From NCBI GenBank assembly GCA_947685225.1, contig CANTUV010000032.1:28031501-28095500 (forward strand): a DNA stretch of 64,000 nt, read 5' to 3'. This document shows, piece by piece, positions 14,112-28,700 of the stretch. Position numbers and translations under genes: made by a program. The notes beneath the pieces are model-generated. The model had not been told where the DNA came from, did no database searches, and saw only the letters and a program-made list of their open reading frames with translations. This stretch comes from Garcia nutans. Its lineage: Eukaryota; Streptophyta; Magnoliopsida; Malpighiales; Euphorbiaceae. The stretch's first letter is position 1. Each line of letters begins with the position of its first letter.

Positions 14112-17100
14112 TCTAGAACCCAAACATTCCTTTGGTCCAGAACCTAGAATCTCTTCTAAGTATAGAACTTAGCTCGGGTCCAGAACCCAAATTTTTATTA
14201 GGTCCAGAACCTAGAATCTCTTCTAAGTCTAGAACTTATCTCAGGTCCAGAACTTAGCTTGGGTTCTAGAACTTAGCTCGGGTCCAAAACCCAAACCTAG
14301 AATCTTTTCTCTGTCCAGAACTAAGCTCGGGTTCAAGAACCCAAATTTTCCTTAGGTCCAGAACATAGAATCTCGTATAAGTACAGAACTTAGCTCGGGC
14401 CCAGAACCCAAATTTTCCTTAGGTTCAGAACCTAGAATCTCTTCTAAGTACAGAACTTAGCTCGGGTCCAGATCCAAAATTTTAATTAGGTCCAGAACCT
14501 AGAATCTCTTCTAAGTCCAGTAATTTGCTCGAGTCGAGAACCTAAATTTTCCTTAGGTCCAGAACCTAGAATCTCTTTTAAGTCCAAAACATAGCTCTGG
14601 TCCAGAAACCAAATTATCCTTAAGTCCAGAACCTAGAATCTCTTTTAAGACCAGAACTTAGCTCGGGTCTAGAACCCAAATTTGGATTTGGTCTAGAACC
14701 TAGAATCTCTTCTAAGTCCAGAACTCAGCTAGGGTCCAGAACCCAAATTTTCCTTATGTCCAGAACCAAGAATCTCTTTTAAGTCCAGAACTTAGCTCGA
14801 GTCCAGAATCCAAACATAGAATCTTTTCTCAGTCAAAAACTTAGCTCGGGTTCTAGAATGCAAATTATCCTTCGGTCCAGATCCTAGAATCTCTTCTAAG
14901 TACAGAACTTAGCTTGGGTCCAGAACCCAAATTTTGATTAGGTCCAGAACCTAGAATCTCTTCTAAGTCTAGAACTCAGCTCGGGTCCAGAACCCAAATT
15001 TTCCTCCAGTCCAGAGCTTAGAATCTCTTTTAAGTTCAGAACTTAGCTCGGGTCCAGAACCCAAACCTAGAATATTTTCTAAGACCATAACCTAGCTTGG
15101 GTTCTAGAACCCAAATTTTCCTTTGGTCCAGAATCTAGAATCTCTTCTAAGTACAGAACTTAGCTCGGGTCCAGAACCCAAATTTTGATTAGGTCCAGAA
15201 CCTAGAATCTCTTCTAAGTCTAGAACTTAGCTCAGGTCCAGAACTTAGCTTGGGTTCTAGAACTTAGCTCGGGTCCAAAACCCAATCTTAGAATCTTTTC
15301 TCTGTCCAGAACTTACCTCGGGTTATAGAACCCAAATTTTCCTTAGGTCCAGAACATAGAATCTCTTATAAGTACAGAACTTAGCTCGGGTCCAGAACCC
15401 AAATTTTCCTTAGGTTCAGAACCTAGAATCTCTTCTAAGTACAGAACTTAGCTCGGGTCCAGAACCAAAATTTTTCTTAGGTCCAGAATCTAGAATCTCT
15501 TCTAAGTCCAGTAATTTGCTCGAGTCCAGAACCTAAATTTTCCTTAGGTCCAGAACCTAGAATCTCTTTTATGTCCAAAACATAGCTCTGGTCCATAACC
15601 CAAATTATCCTTATGTCCAGAACCTAGAATCTCTTTTAAGACCAGAACTTAGCTCGGGTCTAGAACCCAAATTGTGATTAGGTCTAGTACCTAGAATCTC
15701 TTCTAAGTCCAAAACTCAGCTCGGGTCCAGAACCCAAATTTTCCTTAGGTCCAGAACCAAGAATCTCTTTTAAGTCCAAAACTTAGCTCGGGTCCAGAAC
15801 CCAAACATAGAATATTTTCTCAGTCAAAAACTTAGCTCGGGTTCTAGAATGCAAATTATCCTTTGGTCCAGATCTTAGAATCTCTTCTAAGTACAGAACA
15901 TAGCTTGGGTCCAGAACCCAAATTTTGATTAGGTCCAGAACCTAGAATCTCTTCTAAGTCTAGAACTCAGCTCGGGTCTAGAACCCAAATTTTCCTTAGG
16001 TCCAGAACATAGAATCTCTTATATTTACAGAACTGAGCTCGGGTCCAGAAACCAAATTTTCCTTAGGTTCAGAACCTAGAATCTCTTCTAAGTACAGAAC
16101 ATAGCTCGGGTCCAGAACCAAAATTTTAATTAGGTCCAGAACCTAGAATCTCTTCTAAGTCCAGTAATTTGCTCGAGTCGAGAACCTAAATTTTCCTTAG
16201 GTCCAGAACCTAGAATCTCTTTTAAGTCCAAAACATAGCTCTGGTCCAAACCCAAATTATCCTTAAGTCCAGAACCTAGAATCTCTTTTAAGACCAGAAC
16301 TTAGCTCGGGTCTAGAACCCAAATTTTGATTAGGTCTAGAACCTATAATCTCTTCTAAGTCCAGAACTCAGCTAGGGTCCAGAACCCAAATTTTCTTTAT
16401 GTCCAGAACCAAGAATCTCTTTTAAGTCCAGAACTTAGCTCGAGTCCAGAACCCAAACATAGAATCTTTTCTCAGTCAAAAACTTAGCTCGGCTTCTAGA
16501 ATGCAAATTATCCTTTGGTCCAGATCCTAGAATCTCTTCTAAGTACAGAACTTAGCTTCCAAAACCCAAATTTTGATTAGATCCAGAACCTAGAATCTCT
16601 TCTAAGTCCAGAACTCAGCTCGGGTCCAGAACCCAAATTTTCCTCCAGTCTAGAGCTTAGAATCTCTTTTAAGTCCAGAACTTAGCTCGGATCCAGAACC
16701 CAAACCTAGAATATTTTCTAAGACCATAATGTAGCTTGGGTTCTAGAACCCAAATTTTCCTTTGGTCCAGAATCTAGAATCTCTTCTAAGTACAGAACAT
16801 AGCTTGGGTTCAGAACCTAGAATCTCTTCTAAGTCTAGAACTTAGCTCAGGTCCGGAACTTAGCTTGGGTTCTAGAACATAGCTCGGGTCCAAAACCCAA
16901 TCCTAGAATCTTTTCTCTGTCCAGAACTTACCTCGGGTTATAGAACCCAAATTTTCCTTAGGTCCAGAACATAGAATCTCTTATAAGTACAGAACTTAGC
17001 TCGGGTCCAGTACCCAAATTTTCCTTAGGTTCAGAACCTAGAATCTCTTCTAAGTACAGAACTTAGCTCGGGTCCAGAATCAAAATTTTTCTTAGGTCCA

Positions 17101-17591
17101 GAATCTAGAATCTCTTCTAAGTCCAGTAATTTGCTCGAGTCCAGAACCTAAATTTTCCTTAGGTCCAGAACCTAGAATCTCTTTTAAGTCAAAAACATAG
17201 CTCTGGTCCATAACCCAAATTATCCTTATGTCCAGAACCTAGAATCTCTTTTAAGACCAGAACTTAGCTCGGGTCTAGAACCCAAATTGTGATTAGGTCT
17301 AGTACTTAGAATCTCTTCTAAGTCCAGAACTCAGCTCGGGTCCAGAACCCAAATTTTCCTTAGGTCCAGAACCAAGAATCTCTTTTAAGTCCAGAACTTA
17401 GCTCGGGTCCAGAACCCAAACATAGAATCTTTTCTCAGTCAAAAACTTAGCTCGGGTTCTAGAATGCAAATTATCCTTTGGTCCAGATCTTAGAATCTCT
17501 TTTAAGTACAGAACTTAGCTTGGGTCCAGAACCCAAATTTTGATTAGGTCCAGAACCTATAATCTCTTCTAAGTCCAGAACTCAGCTCGGG
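14112..17591 (+). repeat. 3,480-bp higher-order satellite unit, copy 1
   Basis: Compared line by line with 17592-21071, this block is colinear without indels at an offset of exactly 3,480 bp and shows about ten single-base differences, roughly 99.7 percent identity by eye. It contains about 52 basic-unit equivalents. Inside, two related sub-blocks of about 1.6 kb are recognisable. For example, CCAATC(T/C)TAGAATC with ACTTACCTCGGGTTATAG occurs near 15280-15330 and again near 16890-16940. Confidence 0.9.
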
Positions 17592-20500
17592 TCTAGAACC
17601 CAAACATTCCTTTGGTCCAGAACCTAGAATCTCTTCTAAGTATAGAACTTAGCTCGGGTCCAGAACCCAAATTTTTATTAGGTCCAGAACCTAGAATCTC
17701 TTCTAAGTCTAGAACTTATCTCAGGTCCAGAACTTAGCTTGGGTTCTAGAACTTAGCTCGGGTCCAAAACCCAAACCTAGAATCTTTTCTCTGTCCAGAA
17801 CTAAGCTCGGGTTCAAGAACCCAAATTTTCCTTAGGTCCAGAACATAGAATCTCGTATAAGTACAGAACTTAGCTCGGGCCCAGAACCCAAATTTTCCTT
17901 AGGTTCAGAACCTAGAATCTCTTCTAAGTACAGAACTTAGCTCGGGTCCAGATCCAAAATTTTAATTAGGTCCAGAACCTAGAATCTCTTCTAAGTCCAG
18001 TAATTTGCTCGAGTCGAGAACCTAAATTTTCCTTAGGTCCAGAACCTAGAATCTCTTTTAAGTCCAAAACATAGCTCTGGTCCAGAAACCAAATTATCCT
18101 TAAGTCCAGAACCTAGAATCTCTTTTAAGACCAGAACTTAGCTCGGGTCTAGAACCCAAATTTGGATTTGGTCTAGAACCTAGAATCTCTTCTAAGTCCA
18201 GAACTCAGCTAGGGTCCAGAACCCAAATTTTCCTTATGTCCAGAACCAAGAATCTCTTTTAAGTCCAGAACTTAGCTCGAGTCCAGAATCCAAACATAGA
18301 ATCTTTTCTCAGTCAAAAACTTAGCTCGGGTTCTAGAATGCAAATTATCCTTCGGTCCAGATCCTAGAATCTCTTCTAAGTACAGAACTTAGCTTGGGTC
18401 CAGAACCCAAATTTTGATTAGGTCCAGAACCTAGAATCTCTTCTAAGTCTAGAACTCAGCTCGGGTCCAGAACCCAAATTTTCCTCCAGTCCAGAGCTTA
18501 GAATCTCTTTTAAGTTCAGAACTTAGCTCGGGTCCAGAACCCAAACCTAGAATATTTTCTAAGACCATAACCTAGCTTGGGTTCTAGAACCCAAATTTTC
18601 CTTTGGTCCAGAATCTAGAATCTCTTCTAAGTACAGAACTTAGCTCGGGTCCAGAACCCAAATTTTGATTAGGTCCAGAACCTAGAATCTCTTCTAAGTC
18701 TAGAACTTAGCTCAGGTCCAGAACTTAGCTTGGGTTCTAGAACTTAGCTCGGGTCCAAAACCCAATCTTAGAATCTTTTCTCTGTCCAGAACTTACCTCG
18801 GGTTATAGAACCCAAATTTTCCTTAGGTCCAGAACATAGAATCTCTTATAAGTACAGAACTTAGCTCGGGTCCAGAACCCAAATTTTCCTTAGGTTCAGA
18901 ACCTAGAATCTCTTCTAAGTACAGAACTTAGCTCGGGTCCAGAACCAAAATTTTTCTTAGGTCCAGAATCTAGAATCTCTTCTAAGTCCAGTAATTTGCT
19001 CGAGTCCAGAACCTAAATTTTCCTTAGGTCCAGAACCTAGAATCTCTTTTATGTCCAAAACATAGCTCTGGTCCAGAACCCAAATTATCCTTATGTCCAG
19101 AACCTAGAATCTCTTTTAAGACCAGAACTTAGCTCGGGTCTAGAACCCAAATTGTGATTAGGTCTAGTACCTAGAATCTCTTCTAAGTCCAAAACTCAGC
19201 TCGGGTCCAGAACCCAAATTTTCCTTAGGTCCAGAACCAAGAATCTCTTTTAAGTCCAAAACTTAGCTCGGGTCCAGAACCCAAACTTAGAATATTTTCT
19301 CAGTCAAAAACTTAGCTCGGGTTCTAGAATGCAAATTATCCTTTGGTCCAGATCTTAGAATCTCTTCTAAGTACAGAACATAGCTTGGGTCCAGAACCCA
19401 AATTTTGATTAGGTCCAGAACCTAGAATCTCTTCTAAGTCTAGAACTCAGCTCGGGTCTAGAACCCAAATTTTCCTTAGGTCCAGAACATAGAATCTCTT
19501 ATATTTACAGAACTGAGCTCGGGTCCAGAAACAAAATTTTCCTTAGGTTCAGAACCTAGAATCTCTTCTAAGTACAGAACATAGCTCGGGTCCAGAACCA
19601 AAATTTTAATTAGGTCCAGAACCTAGAATCTCTTCTAAGTCCAGTAATTTGCTCGAGTCGAGAACCTAAATTTTCCTTAGGTCCAGAACCTAGAATCTCT
19701 TTTAAGTCCAAAACATAGCTCTGGTCCAAACCCAAATTATCCTTAAGTCCAGAACCTAGAATCTCTTTTAAGACCAGAACTTAGCTCGGGTCTAGAACCC
19801 AAATTTTGATTAGGTCTAGAACCTAGAATCTCTTCTAAGTCCAGAACTCAGCTAGGGTCCAGAACCCAAATTTTCTTTATGTCCAGAACCAAGAATCTCT
19901 TTTAAGTCCAGAACTTAGCTCGAGTCCAGAACCCAAACATAGAATCTTTTCTCAGTCAAAAACTTAGCTCGGGTTCTAGAATGCAAATTATCCTTTGGTC
20001 CAGATCCTAGAATCTCTTCTAAGTACAGAACTTAGCTTCCAAAACCCAAATTTTGATTAGATCCAGAACCTAGAATCTCTTCTAAGTCCAGAACTCAGCT
20101 CGGGTCCAGAACCCAAATTTTCCTCCAGTCTAGAGCTTAGAATCTCTTTTAAGTCTAGAACTTAGCTCGGATCCAGAACCCAAACCTAGAATATTTTCTA
20201 AGACCATAATGTAGCTTGGGTTCTAGAACCCAAATTTTCCTTTGGTCCAGAATCTAGAATCTCTTCTAAGTACAGAACATAGCTTGGGTCCAGAACCTAG
20301 AATCTCTTCTAAGTCTAGAACTTAGCTCAGGTCCGGAACTTAGCTTGGGTTCTAGAACATAGCTCGGGTCCAAAACCCAATCCTAGAATCTTTTCTCTGT
20401 CCAGAACTTACCTCGGGTTATAGAACCCAAATTTTCCGTAGGTCCAGAACATAGAATCTCTTATAAGTACAGAACTTAGCTCGGGTCCAGTACCCAAATT

Positions 20501-21084
20501 TTCCTTAGGTTCAGAACCTAGAATCTCTTCTAAGTACAGAACTTAGCTCGGGTCCAGAACCAAAATTTTTCTTAGGTCCAGAATCTAGAATCTCTTCTAA
20601 GTCCAGTAATTTGCTCGAGTCCAGAACCTAAATTTTCCTTAGGTCCAGAACCTAGAATCTCTTTTAAGTCAAAAACATAGCTCTGGTCCATAACCCAAAT
20701 TATCCTTATGTCCAGAACCTAGAATCTCTTTTAAGACCAGAACTTAGCTCGGGTCTAGAACCCAAATTGTGATTAGGTCTAGTACTTAGAATCTCTTCTA
20801 AGTCCAGAACTCAGCTCGGGTCCAGAACCCAAATTTTCCTTAGGTCCAGAACCAAGAATCTCTTTTAAGTCCAGAACTTAGCTCGGGTCTAGAACCCAAA
20901 CATAGAATCTTTTCTCAGTCAAAAACTTAGCTCGGGTTCTAGAATGCAAATTATCCTTTGGTCCAGATCTTAGAATCTCTTTTAAGTACAGAACTTAGCT
21001 TGGGTCCAGAACCCAAATTTTGATTAGGTCCAGAACCTATAATCTCTTCTAAGTCCAGAACTCAGCTCGGGTCTAGAACCCAAA
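17592..21084 (+). repeat. 3,480-bp higher-order satellite unit, copy 2
   Basis: Direct continuation of copy 1. Similarity persists to about 21084, where copy 1's successor reads CAAACATTCC and this copy's successor reads CAAATTTTCC. The junction at 17591/17592 joins unit phases cleanly, as expected of unequal exchange between repeats in register. Confidence 0.9.
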
Positions 21085-22220
21085 TTTTCCTTAGGTCCAG
21101 AACCTAGAATCTCTTTTAAGTCCAGAAGTTAGCTCGGGTCCAGAACCCAAACCTAGAATCTTTTCTAAGTCCAGAACATAGCTCGGGTTCTAGAACCCAA
21201 ATTTTCCTTTGGTCCAGAACCTAGAATCTCTTCTAATTACAGAAGTCAGCTCGGGTCCAGAACCCAAATTTTGATTAGGTCCAGAACCTAGAATCTCTTC
21301 TAAGTCCAGAACTCAGCTCGGGTCCATAACCCAAATTTTCCTTAGGTCGAGAACCTAGAATCTCTTTTATGTCTAGAACTTAGCTTGGGTCCAGAACCCA
21401 AACATAGAATCTTTTCTCAATCCAGAACTTAGCTCCGGTTCTAGAACCCAAATTGTCCTTTGGTCCATAACCTAGAATCTCTTCTAAGTACAGAACATAG
21501 CTCGAGTCTAGAACCCAAATTTTGAATAGGTCCAGAACCTAGAATCTCTTCTAAGTCTAAAACTCAGCTCGGGTCCAGAACCCAAATTTTCCTCAGGTCC
21601 TGAACCTAGAATCTCTTTTAAGTCCAGAACTTAGCTCTGGTCCCGAACCCAAACCTAGAATCTCTTTTAAGTCTAGAACGTTGCTCGGGTTCTAGAACCC
21701 AAATTTTTGTTAGGTCCAGAACCTAGAATCTCTTCTAAGCCCAGAACTTAGCTCAGGTCCAGAACTTAACTCGGGTTCTAGAACTTAGCTCCGGTCCAAA
21801 ACCCAAACCTAGAATTTTTTCTCTGTCCAGAACGTAGCTCGGGTTCTAGAACCCAAATTTTCCTTAGGTTCAGAACCTAGAATCTCTTCTAAGTACAGAA
21901 CTTAGCTCGGGTCCAGAACTAAAATTTTCCTTAGATCCAGAACATAGAATCTCTTTCAAGTCTAGAACTTAGCTCGGGTCCAGAACCCAAATTTTCCTTT
22001 GGTCCAGAACCTAGAATCTCTTTTAAGACCAGAACTTAGCTTGGGTCCAGAACCCAATTTATCCTTTTGTCCAGAACCTAGAATCTCTTTTAAGTCCTGA
22101 ACTTAGCTCGGGTCCAGAACCCAAACCTAGAATCTTTTCTAAGTCCAGAACGTAGCTCGGGTTGTAGAACCCAAATTTTCCTTTTGCCCAGAACCTAGAA
22201 TCTCTTCTTAGTACATATCT

Positions 22221-22901
22221 CAGCTCGGGTCCAGAACCCAAATTTTGATTAGGTCCAGAACCTAGAATCTCTTCTAAGCCCAGAACTCAGCTCGGGTCCA
22301 AAACCCAAATTTTCCTTAGGTCCAGATCCTAGAATCTCTTTTAAGTCCAGAACTTAGGTCGGGTCCAAAACCCTAACATAGAATCTTTTCTCAGTCCAGA
22401 ACTTAGCTCGGGTTCTAGAACCCAAATTGTCCTTTGGTCTAGATCCTAGAATATCTTCTAAGTACAGATCTCAGCTCGGGTCCAGAACCCAAATTTTGAT
22501 TAGGTCCAGAACCTAGAATCTCTTCTAAGTCCAGAACTCAGCTCGGGTCCAAAACCCAAATTTTCCTTAGGTCCAGATCCTAGAATCTCTTTTAAGTCCA
22601 GAACTTAGGTCGGGTCCAAAACCCTAACATAGAATCTTTTCTCAGTCCAGAACTTAGCTCGGGTTCTAGAACCCAAATTGTCCTTTGGTCTAGATCCTAG
22701 AATATCTTCTAAGTACAGATCTCAGCTCGGGTCCAGAACCCAAATTTTGATTAGGTCCAGAACCTAGAATCTCTTCTAAGTCCAGAACTCAGCTCGGGTC
22801 CAAAACCCAAATTTTCCTTAGGTCCAGATCCTAGAATCTGTTTTAAGTCCAGAACTTAGGTCGGGTCCAAAACCCAAGCATAGAATCTTTTCTCAGTCCA
22901 G
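22221..22901 (+). repeat. 251-bp satellite unit, two full copies and one partial
   Basis: CAGCTCGGGTCCAG recurs at 22221, 22472 and 22723, and everything between is nearly identical, including ACAGATCTCAGCTCGGG and GTCGGGTCCAAAACCC. The length of 251 equals three 67-bp units plus one 50-bp unit. The third copy breaks off near 22901 after about 180 bp. Confidence 0.85.
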
Positions 22902-25799
22902 AACCTAGAATATCTTCTAAGTAAATAACCCAAACCTAGAATCTTTTCTCAGTCATGAAGTTAGCTCGGGTTCTAGAACCCAAATTTTCCTTAGGTTCAG
23001 AACTTAGAATCTCTTCTAAGTATAGAACTTAGCTCGGGTCAAGATCCCAAATTTTGATTAGGTCCTGCACCTAGAATCTCTTCTAAGTCCAGAACATAGC
23101 TCGGGTCCAGAACCAAAACCTAGAATATTTTCTAAGTCCAGAACGTAGCTCGGGTTCTAGAACCTTAATTTTCCTTGGGTCCAAAATCTAGAATCTATTC
23201 TAAGTACAGAACTTAGCTCGGGTCCAGAACCCAAATTTTGGTTAGGTCCAGAACCTAGAATCTCTTCTAAGCCCAGAACTTACCTCAGGTCCAGAACTTA
23301 ACTCGGGTTCTCGAACTTAGCTCGGGTCCAAAACCCAAACCTAGATTCTTTTCTCTGTCCTGAAGATAGCTCGGGTTCTAGAACACAAATTTTCCTTTGG
23401 TCCAGAACCTAGAATCTCTTCTAAGTACAGAAGTCAACTCGGGTCCAGAACCCAAATTTTGATTAGGTCCAGAACCTAGAATCTCTTCTAAGTCCAGAAC
23501 TCAGCTCGGGTCCAGAACCCAAATTTTCCTAAGGTCCAGAACCTAGAATCTCTTTTATGTCTAGAACTTAGCTTGGGTCCAGAACCCAAACATAGAATCT
23601 TTTCTCAATCCAGAACTTTGCTCGGGTTCTAGAACCCAAATTGTCCTTTAGTCCAGAACCTAGAATCTCTTCTAAGTACAAAACTTAGCTCGAGTCCAGA
23701 ACCCAAATTTTGAATAGGTCCAGAACCTAGAATCTCTTCTAAGTCTAGAACTCTGCTCGGGTCCAGAACCCAAATTTTCCTCAGGTCCTGAACCTAGAAT
23801 CTCTTTTAAGTCCAGAACTTAGCTCTGGTCTAGAACCCAAACTTAGAATCTCTTTTAAGTCCAGAACGTAGCTCGGGTTCTAGAACCCAAATTTTCCTAT
23901 GGTCCACAACCTAGAATCTATTCTAAGTACAGAACTTAGCTCGGGTCCAGAACCCAAATTTTGGTTAGGTCCAGAACCTAGAATCTCTTCTAAGCCCAGA
24001 ACTTACCTCAGGTCCAGAACTTAACTCGGGTTCTCGAACTTAGCTCGGGTCCAAAACCCAAACCTAGATTCTTTTCTCTGTCCTGAAGATAGCTCGGGTC
24101 CAGAACCCATATTTTCCTTAGGTTCATAACCTAGAATCTCTTCTAAGTACAGAACTTAGCTCGGGTCTAGAACTAAAATTTTCCTTAGGTCCAGAACCTA
24201 GAATCTCTTTCAAGTCTAGAACTTAGCTAGGGTCCAGAACCTAGAATCTCTTTCAAGTCTAGAACTTAGCTCGGGTCCAGAACCCAAATTTTCCTTAGGT
24301 CCAGAACCTAGAATCTCTTTTAAGACCAGAACTTAGCTTGGGTCCAGAACCCAATTTATCCTTTGGTCCAGAACCTAGAATCTCTTTTCAGTCCAGAACT
24401 TAACTCGGGTCCAGAACCCAAACCTAGAATCTTTTCTAAGTCCAGAATGTAGCTCGGGTTCTAGAACCCAAATTTTCCTTTTGTCCAGAACCTAGAATCT
24501 CTTCTAAGTACCGATCTCAGCTCGGGTCTAGAACCCAAATTTTGATTAGGTCCAGATCCTAGAATCTCTTCTAAGCCCAGAACTCAGCTCGGGTCCAAAA
24601 CCCAAATTTTCCTTAGGTCCAGATCCTAGAATCTCTTTTAAGTCCAGAACTTAGGTCGGGTCCAAAACCCAAACATAGAATCTTTTCTCAGTTTAGAACT
24701 TAGCTCAGGTTCTAGAACCCAAATTGTCCTTTGGTCCAGATCCTAGAATATCTTCTAAGTACAGAACCCAAACCTAGAATCTTTTCTTAGTCCATAAGTT
24801 AGCTCGGGTTCTAGATACCCAAATTTTCCTTAGGTTCAGAACTTAGAATCTCTTCTAAGTAAGAACTTAGCTCGGGTCCAGATCCCAAATTTTGATTAGG
24901 TCCTGAACCTAGAATCTCTTCTAAGTCCAGAACTCAGCTCGGGTCCAGAACCCAAATTTTCCTTAGGTCCAGAACCAAGAATCTCTTTTAGGTCCAGAAC
25001 TTAGCTCGGGTCCAGAACCCAAACATAGAATCTTTTCTCAGTCAAAAACTTAGCTCGGGTTCTAGAATGTAAATTATCCTTTGGTCCAGATCTTAGAATC
25101 TCTTCTAAGTACAGAACTTAGCTTGGGTCCAGAACCCAAATTTTGATTAGGTCCAGAACCTAGAATCTCTTCTAAGTCCATAACTCAGCTTGGGTCCAGA
25201 ACCCAAATTTTCCTTAGGTCCAGAACCTAGAATCTCTTTTAAGTCCAGAAGTTAGCTCGGGTCCAGAACCCAAACCTAGAATCTTTTCTAAGTCCAGAAC
25301 GTAGCTCGGATTCTAGAACCCAAATTTTCCTTTGGTCTAGAACCTAGAATCTCTTCTAAGTACAGAAGTCAGCTCGTTCCAGAATCCAAATTTTGATTAG
25401 GTGCAGAACCTAGAATCTCTTCTAAGTCCATAACTCAGCTCAGGTCCATAACCCAAATTTTCCTTAGGTCCAGAACCTAGAATCTCTTTTAAGTCCATAA
25501 GTTAGCTCGGGTCCAGAACCCAAACCTAGAATCTTTTCTAAGTCCAGAACGTAGCTCGGGTTCTAGAACCCAAATTTTCCTTAGGTCCGAAACATAGAAT
25601 CTCTTCTAAGTACAGAACTTAGCTTGGGTCCAGAACCCAAATTTTGATTAGGTCAAGAACCTAGAATTTCTTCCAAGTCCAGAACTCAGCTCGGATCCAA
25701 AACCCAAATTTTCCTTAGTTCCAGAGCTTAGAATCTCTTTTAAGTCCAGAACTTAGCTCGGGTCCAGAACCCAAACCTACAATATTTTCTAAGTCCATA

Positions 25800-28700
25800 A
25801 CATAGCTCGGGCTCTAGAACCCAAATTTTCCTTTGGTCCAGAACCTAGAATCTCTTCTAAGTACAGAACTTAGCTCGGGTCCAGAACCCAAATTTTGATT
25901 AGGTCCAGAACCTAGAATCTCTTCTAAGTCTAGAACTTAGCTCAGGTCCAGAACTTAGGTCGGGTTCTAGAACTTAGCTCGGGTCCAAAACCAAAACCTA
26001 GAATCTTTTCTCTGTCTAGAACTTATCTCGGGTTCTAGAACCCAAATTTTCCTTATGTCCAGAACATAGAATCTCTTACAAGCACAGAACTTAGCTCGGG
26101 TCCAGAACCCAAATTTTCCTTAGGTTCAGAACCTAGAATCTCTTCTAAGTACAGAACTTAGCTCGAGTCCAGAACCAAAATTTTAATTAGGTCCAGAACC
26201 TAGAATCTCTTCTAAGTCCAGTAATTTGCTCGAGTCGAGAACCTAAATTTTTCTTAGGTCCAGAACCTAGAATCTCTTTTAAGTCCAAAACATAGCTCTG
26301 GTCCAGAAACCAAATTATCCTTAAGTCCAGAACCTAGAATCTCTTTTAAGACCAGAACTTAGCTCGGGTCTAGAACCCAAATTTGGATTAGGTCTAGAAC
26401 CTAGAATCTCTTCTAAGTCCAGAACTCAGCTAGGGTCCAGAACCCAAATTTTCCTTATGTCCAGAACCAAGAATCTCTTTTAAGTCCAGAACTTAGCTCG
26501 AGTCCAGAATCCAAACATAGAATCTTTTCTCAGTCAAAAACTTAGCTCGGGTTCTAGAATGCAAATTATCCTTTGGTCCAGATCCTAGAATCTCTTCTAA
26601 GTATAGAACTTAGCTTGGGTCCAGAACCCAAATTTTGATTAGGTCCAGAACCTAGAATCTCTTCTAAGTCTAGAACTCAGCTTGGGTCCAGAACCCAAAT
26701 TTTCCTCCAGTCCAGAGCTTAGAATCTCTTTTAAGTCCAGAACTTAGCTCGGGTCCAGAACCCAAACCTAGAATATTTTCTAAGACCATAACGTAGCTTG
26801 GGTTCTAGAACCCAAATTTTCCTTTGGTCCAGAATCTAGAAACTCTTCTAAGTCCAGAACTCAGCTCGGATCCAAAACCCAAATTTTCCTTAGGTCCAGA
26901 GCTTAGAATCTCTTTTAAGACCAGAACTTAGCTCGGGTCCAGAACCCAAACCTAAAATATTTTCTAAGTCCAGAACTTACCTCGGGTTATAGAACCCAAA
27001 TTTTCCTTAGGTCCAGAACATAGAATCTCTTATAAGTACAGAACATAGCTCGGGTCCAGAACCCAAATTTTCCTTAGGTTCAGAACCTAGAATCTCTTCT
27101 AAGTACAGAACTTAGCTCGGGTCCAGAACCAAAATTTTTCTTAGGTCCAGAATCTAGAATCTCTTCTAAGTCCAGTAATTTGCTCGAGTCCAGAACCTAA
27201 ATTTTCCTTAGGTCCAGAACCTAGAATCTCTTTTATGTCCAAAAGATAGCTCTGGTCCATAACCCAAATTATCCTTATGTCCAGAACCTAGAATCTCTTT
27301 TAAGACCAGAACTTAGCTCGGGTCTAGAACCCAAATTGTGATTAGGTCTAGTACCTAGAATCTCTTCTAAGTCCAAAACTCAGCTCGGGTCCAGAACCCA
27401 AATTTTCCTTAGGTCCAGAACCAAGAATCTCTTTTAAGTCCAAAACTTAGCTCGGGTTCTAGAATGCAAATTATCCTTTGGTCCAGATCTTAGAATCTCT
27501 TCTAAGTACAGAACTTAGCTTGGGTCCAGAACCCAAATTTTGATTAGGTCCAGAACCTAGAATCTCTTCTAAGTCCAGAACTCAGCTCGGGTCTAGAACC
27601 CAAATTTTCCTTAGGTCCAGAATATAGAATCTCTTATAAGTACAGAACTTAGCTCGGGTCCAGAACCCAAATTTTTCTTAGGTTCAGAACCTAGAATCTC
27701 TTCTAAGTACAGAACTTAGCTCGGGTCCAGAACCAAAATTTTAATTAGGTCCAGAACCTAGAATCTCTTCTAAGTCCAGTAATTTGCTCGAGTCAAGAAC
27801 CTAAATTTTCCTTAGGTCCAGAACCTAGAATCTCTTTTAAGTCCAAAACATAGCTCTGGTCCAAACCCAAATTATCCTTACGTCCAGAACCTAGAATCTC
27901 TTTTAAGACCAGAACTTAGCTCGGGTCTAGAACCCAAATTTTTATTAGGTCTAGAACCTAGAATCTCTTCTAAGTCCAGAACTCAGCTAGGGTCCAGAAC
28001 CCAAATTTTCTTTATGTCCAGAACCAAGAATCTCTTTTAAGTCCAGAACTTAGCTCGAGTCCAGAACCCAAACATAGAATCTTTTCTCAGTCAAAAACTT
28101 AGCTCGGGTTCTAGAATGCAAATTATCCTTTGGTCCAGATCCTAGAATCTCTTCTAAGTATAGAACTTAGCTTGGGTCCAGAACCCAAATTTTGATTAGA
28201 TCCAGAACCTAGAATCTCTTCTAAGTCCAGAACTCAGCTCGGGTCCAGAACCCAAATTTTCCTCCAGTCTAGAGCTTAGAATCTCTTTTAAGTCCAGAAC
28301 TTAGCTCGGATCCATAACCCAAACCTAGAATATTTTCTAAGACCATAATGTAGCTTGGGTTCTAGAACCCAAATTTTCCTTTGGTCCAGAATCTAAAATC
28401 TCTTCTAAGTACAGAACATAGCTTGGGTCCAGAACCCAAATTTTGATTAGGTCCAGAACCTAGAATCTCTTCTAAGTCTAGAACTTAGCTCAGGTCCAGA
28501 ACTTAGCTTGGGTTCTAGAACATAGCTCGGGTCCAAAACCCAATCCTAGAATCTTTTCTCTGTCCAGAACTTACCTCGGGTTATAGAACCCAAATTTTCC
28601 TTAGGTCCAGAACATAGAATCTCTTATAAGTACACAACTTAGCTCGGGTCCAGTACCCAAATTTTCCTTAGGTTCAGAACCTAGAATCTCTTCTAAGTAC

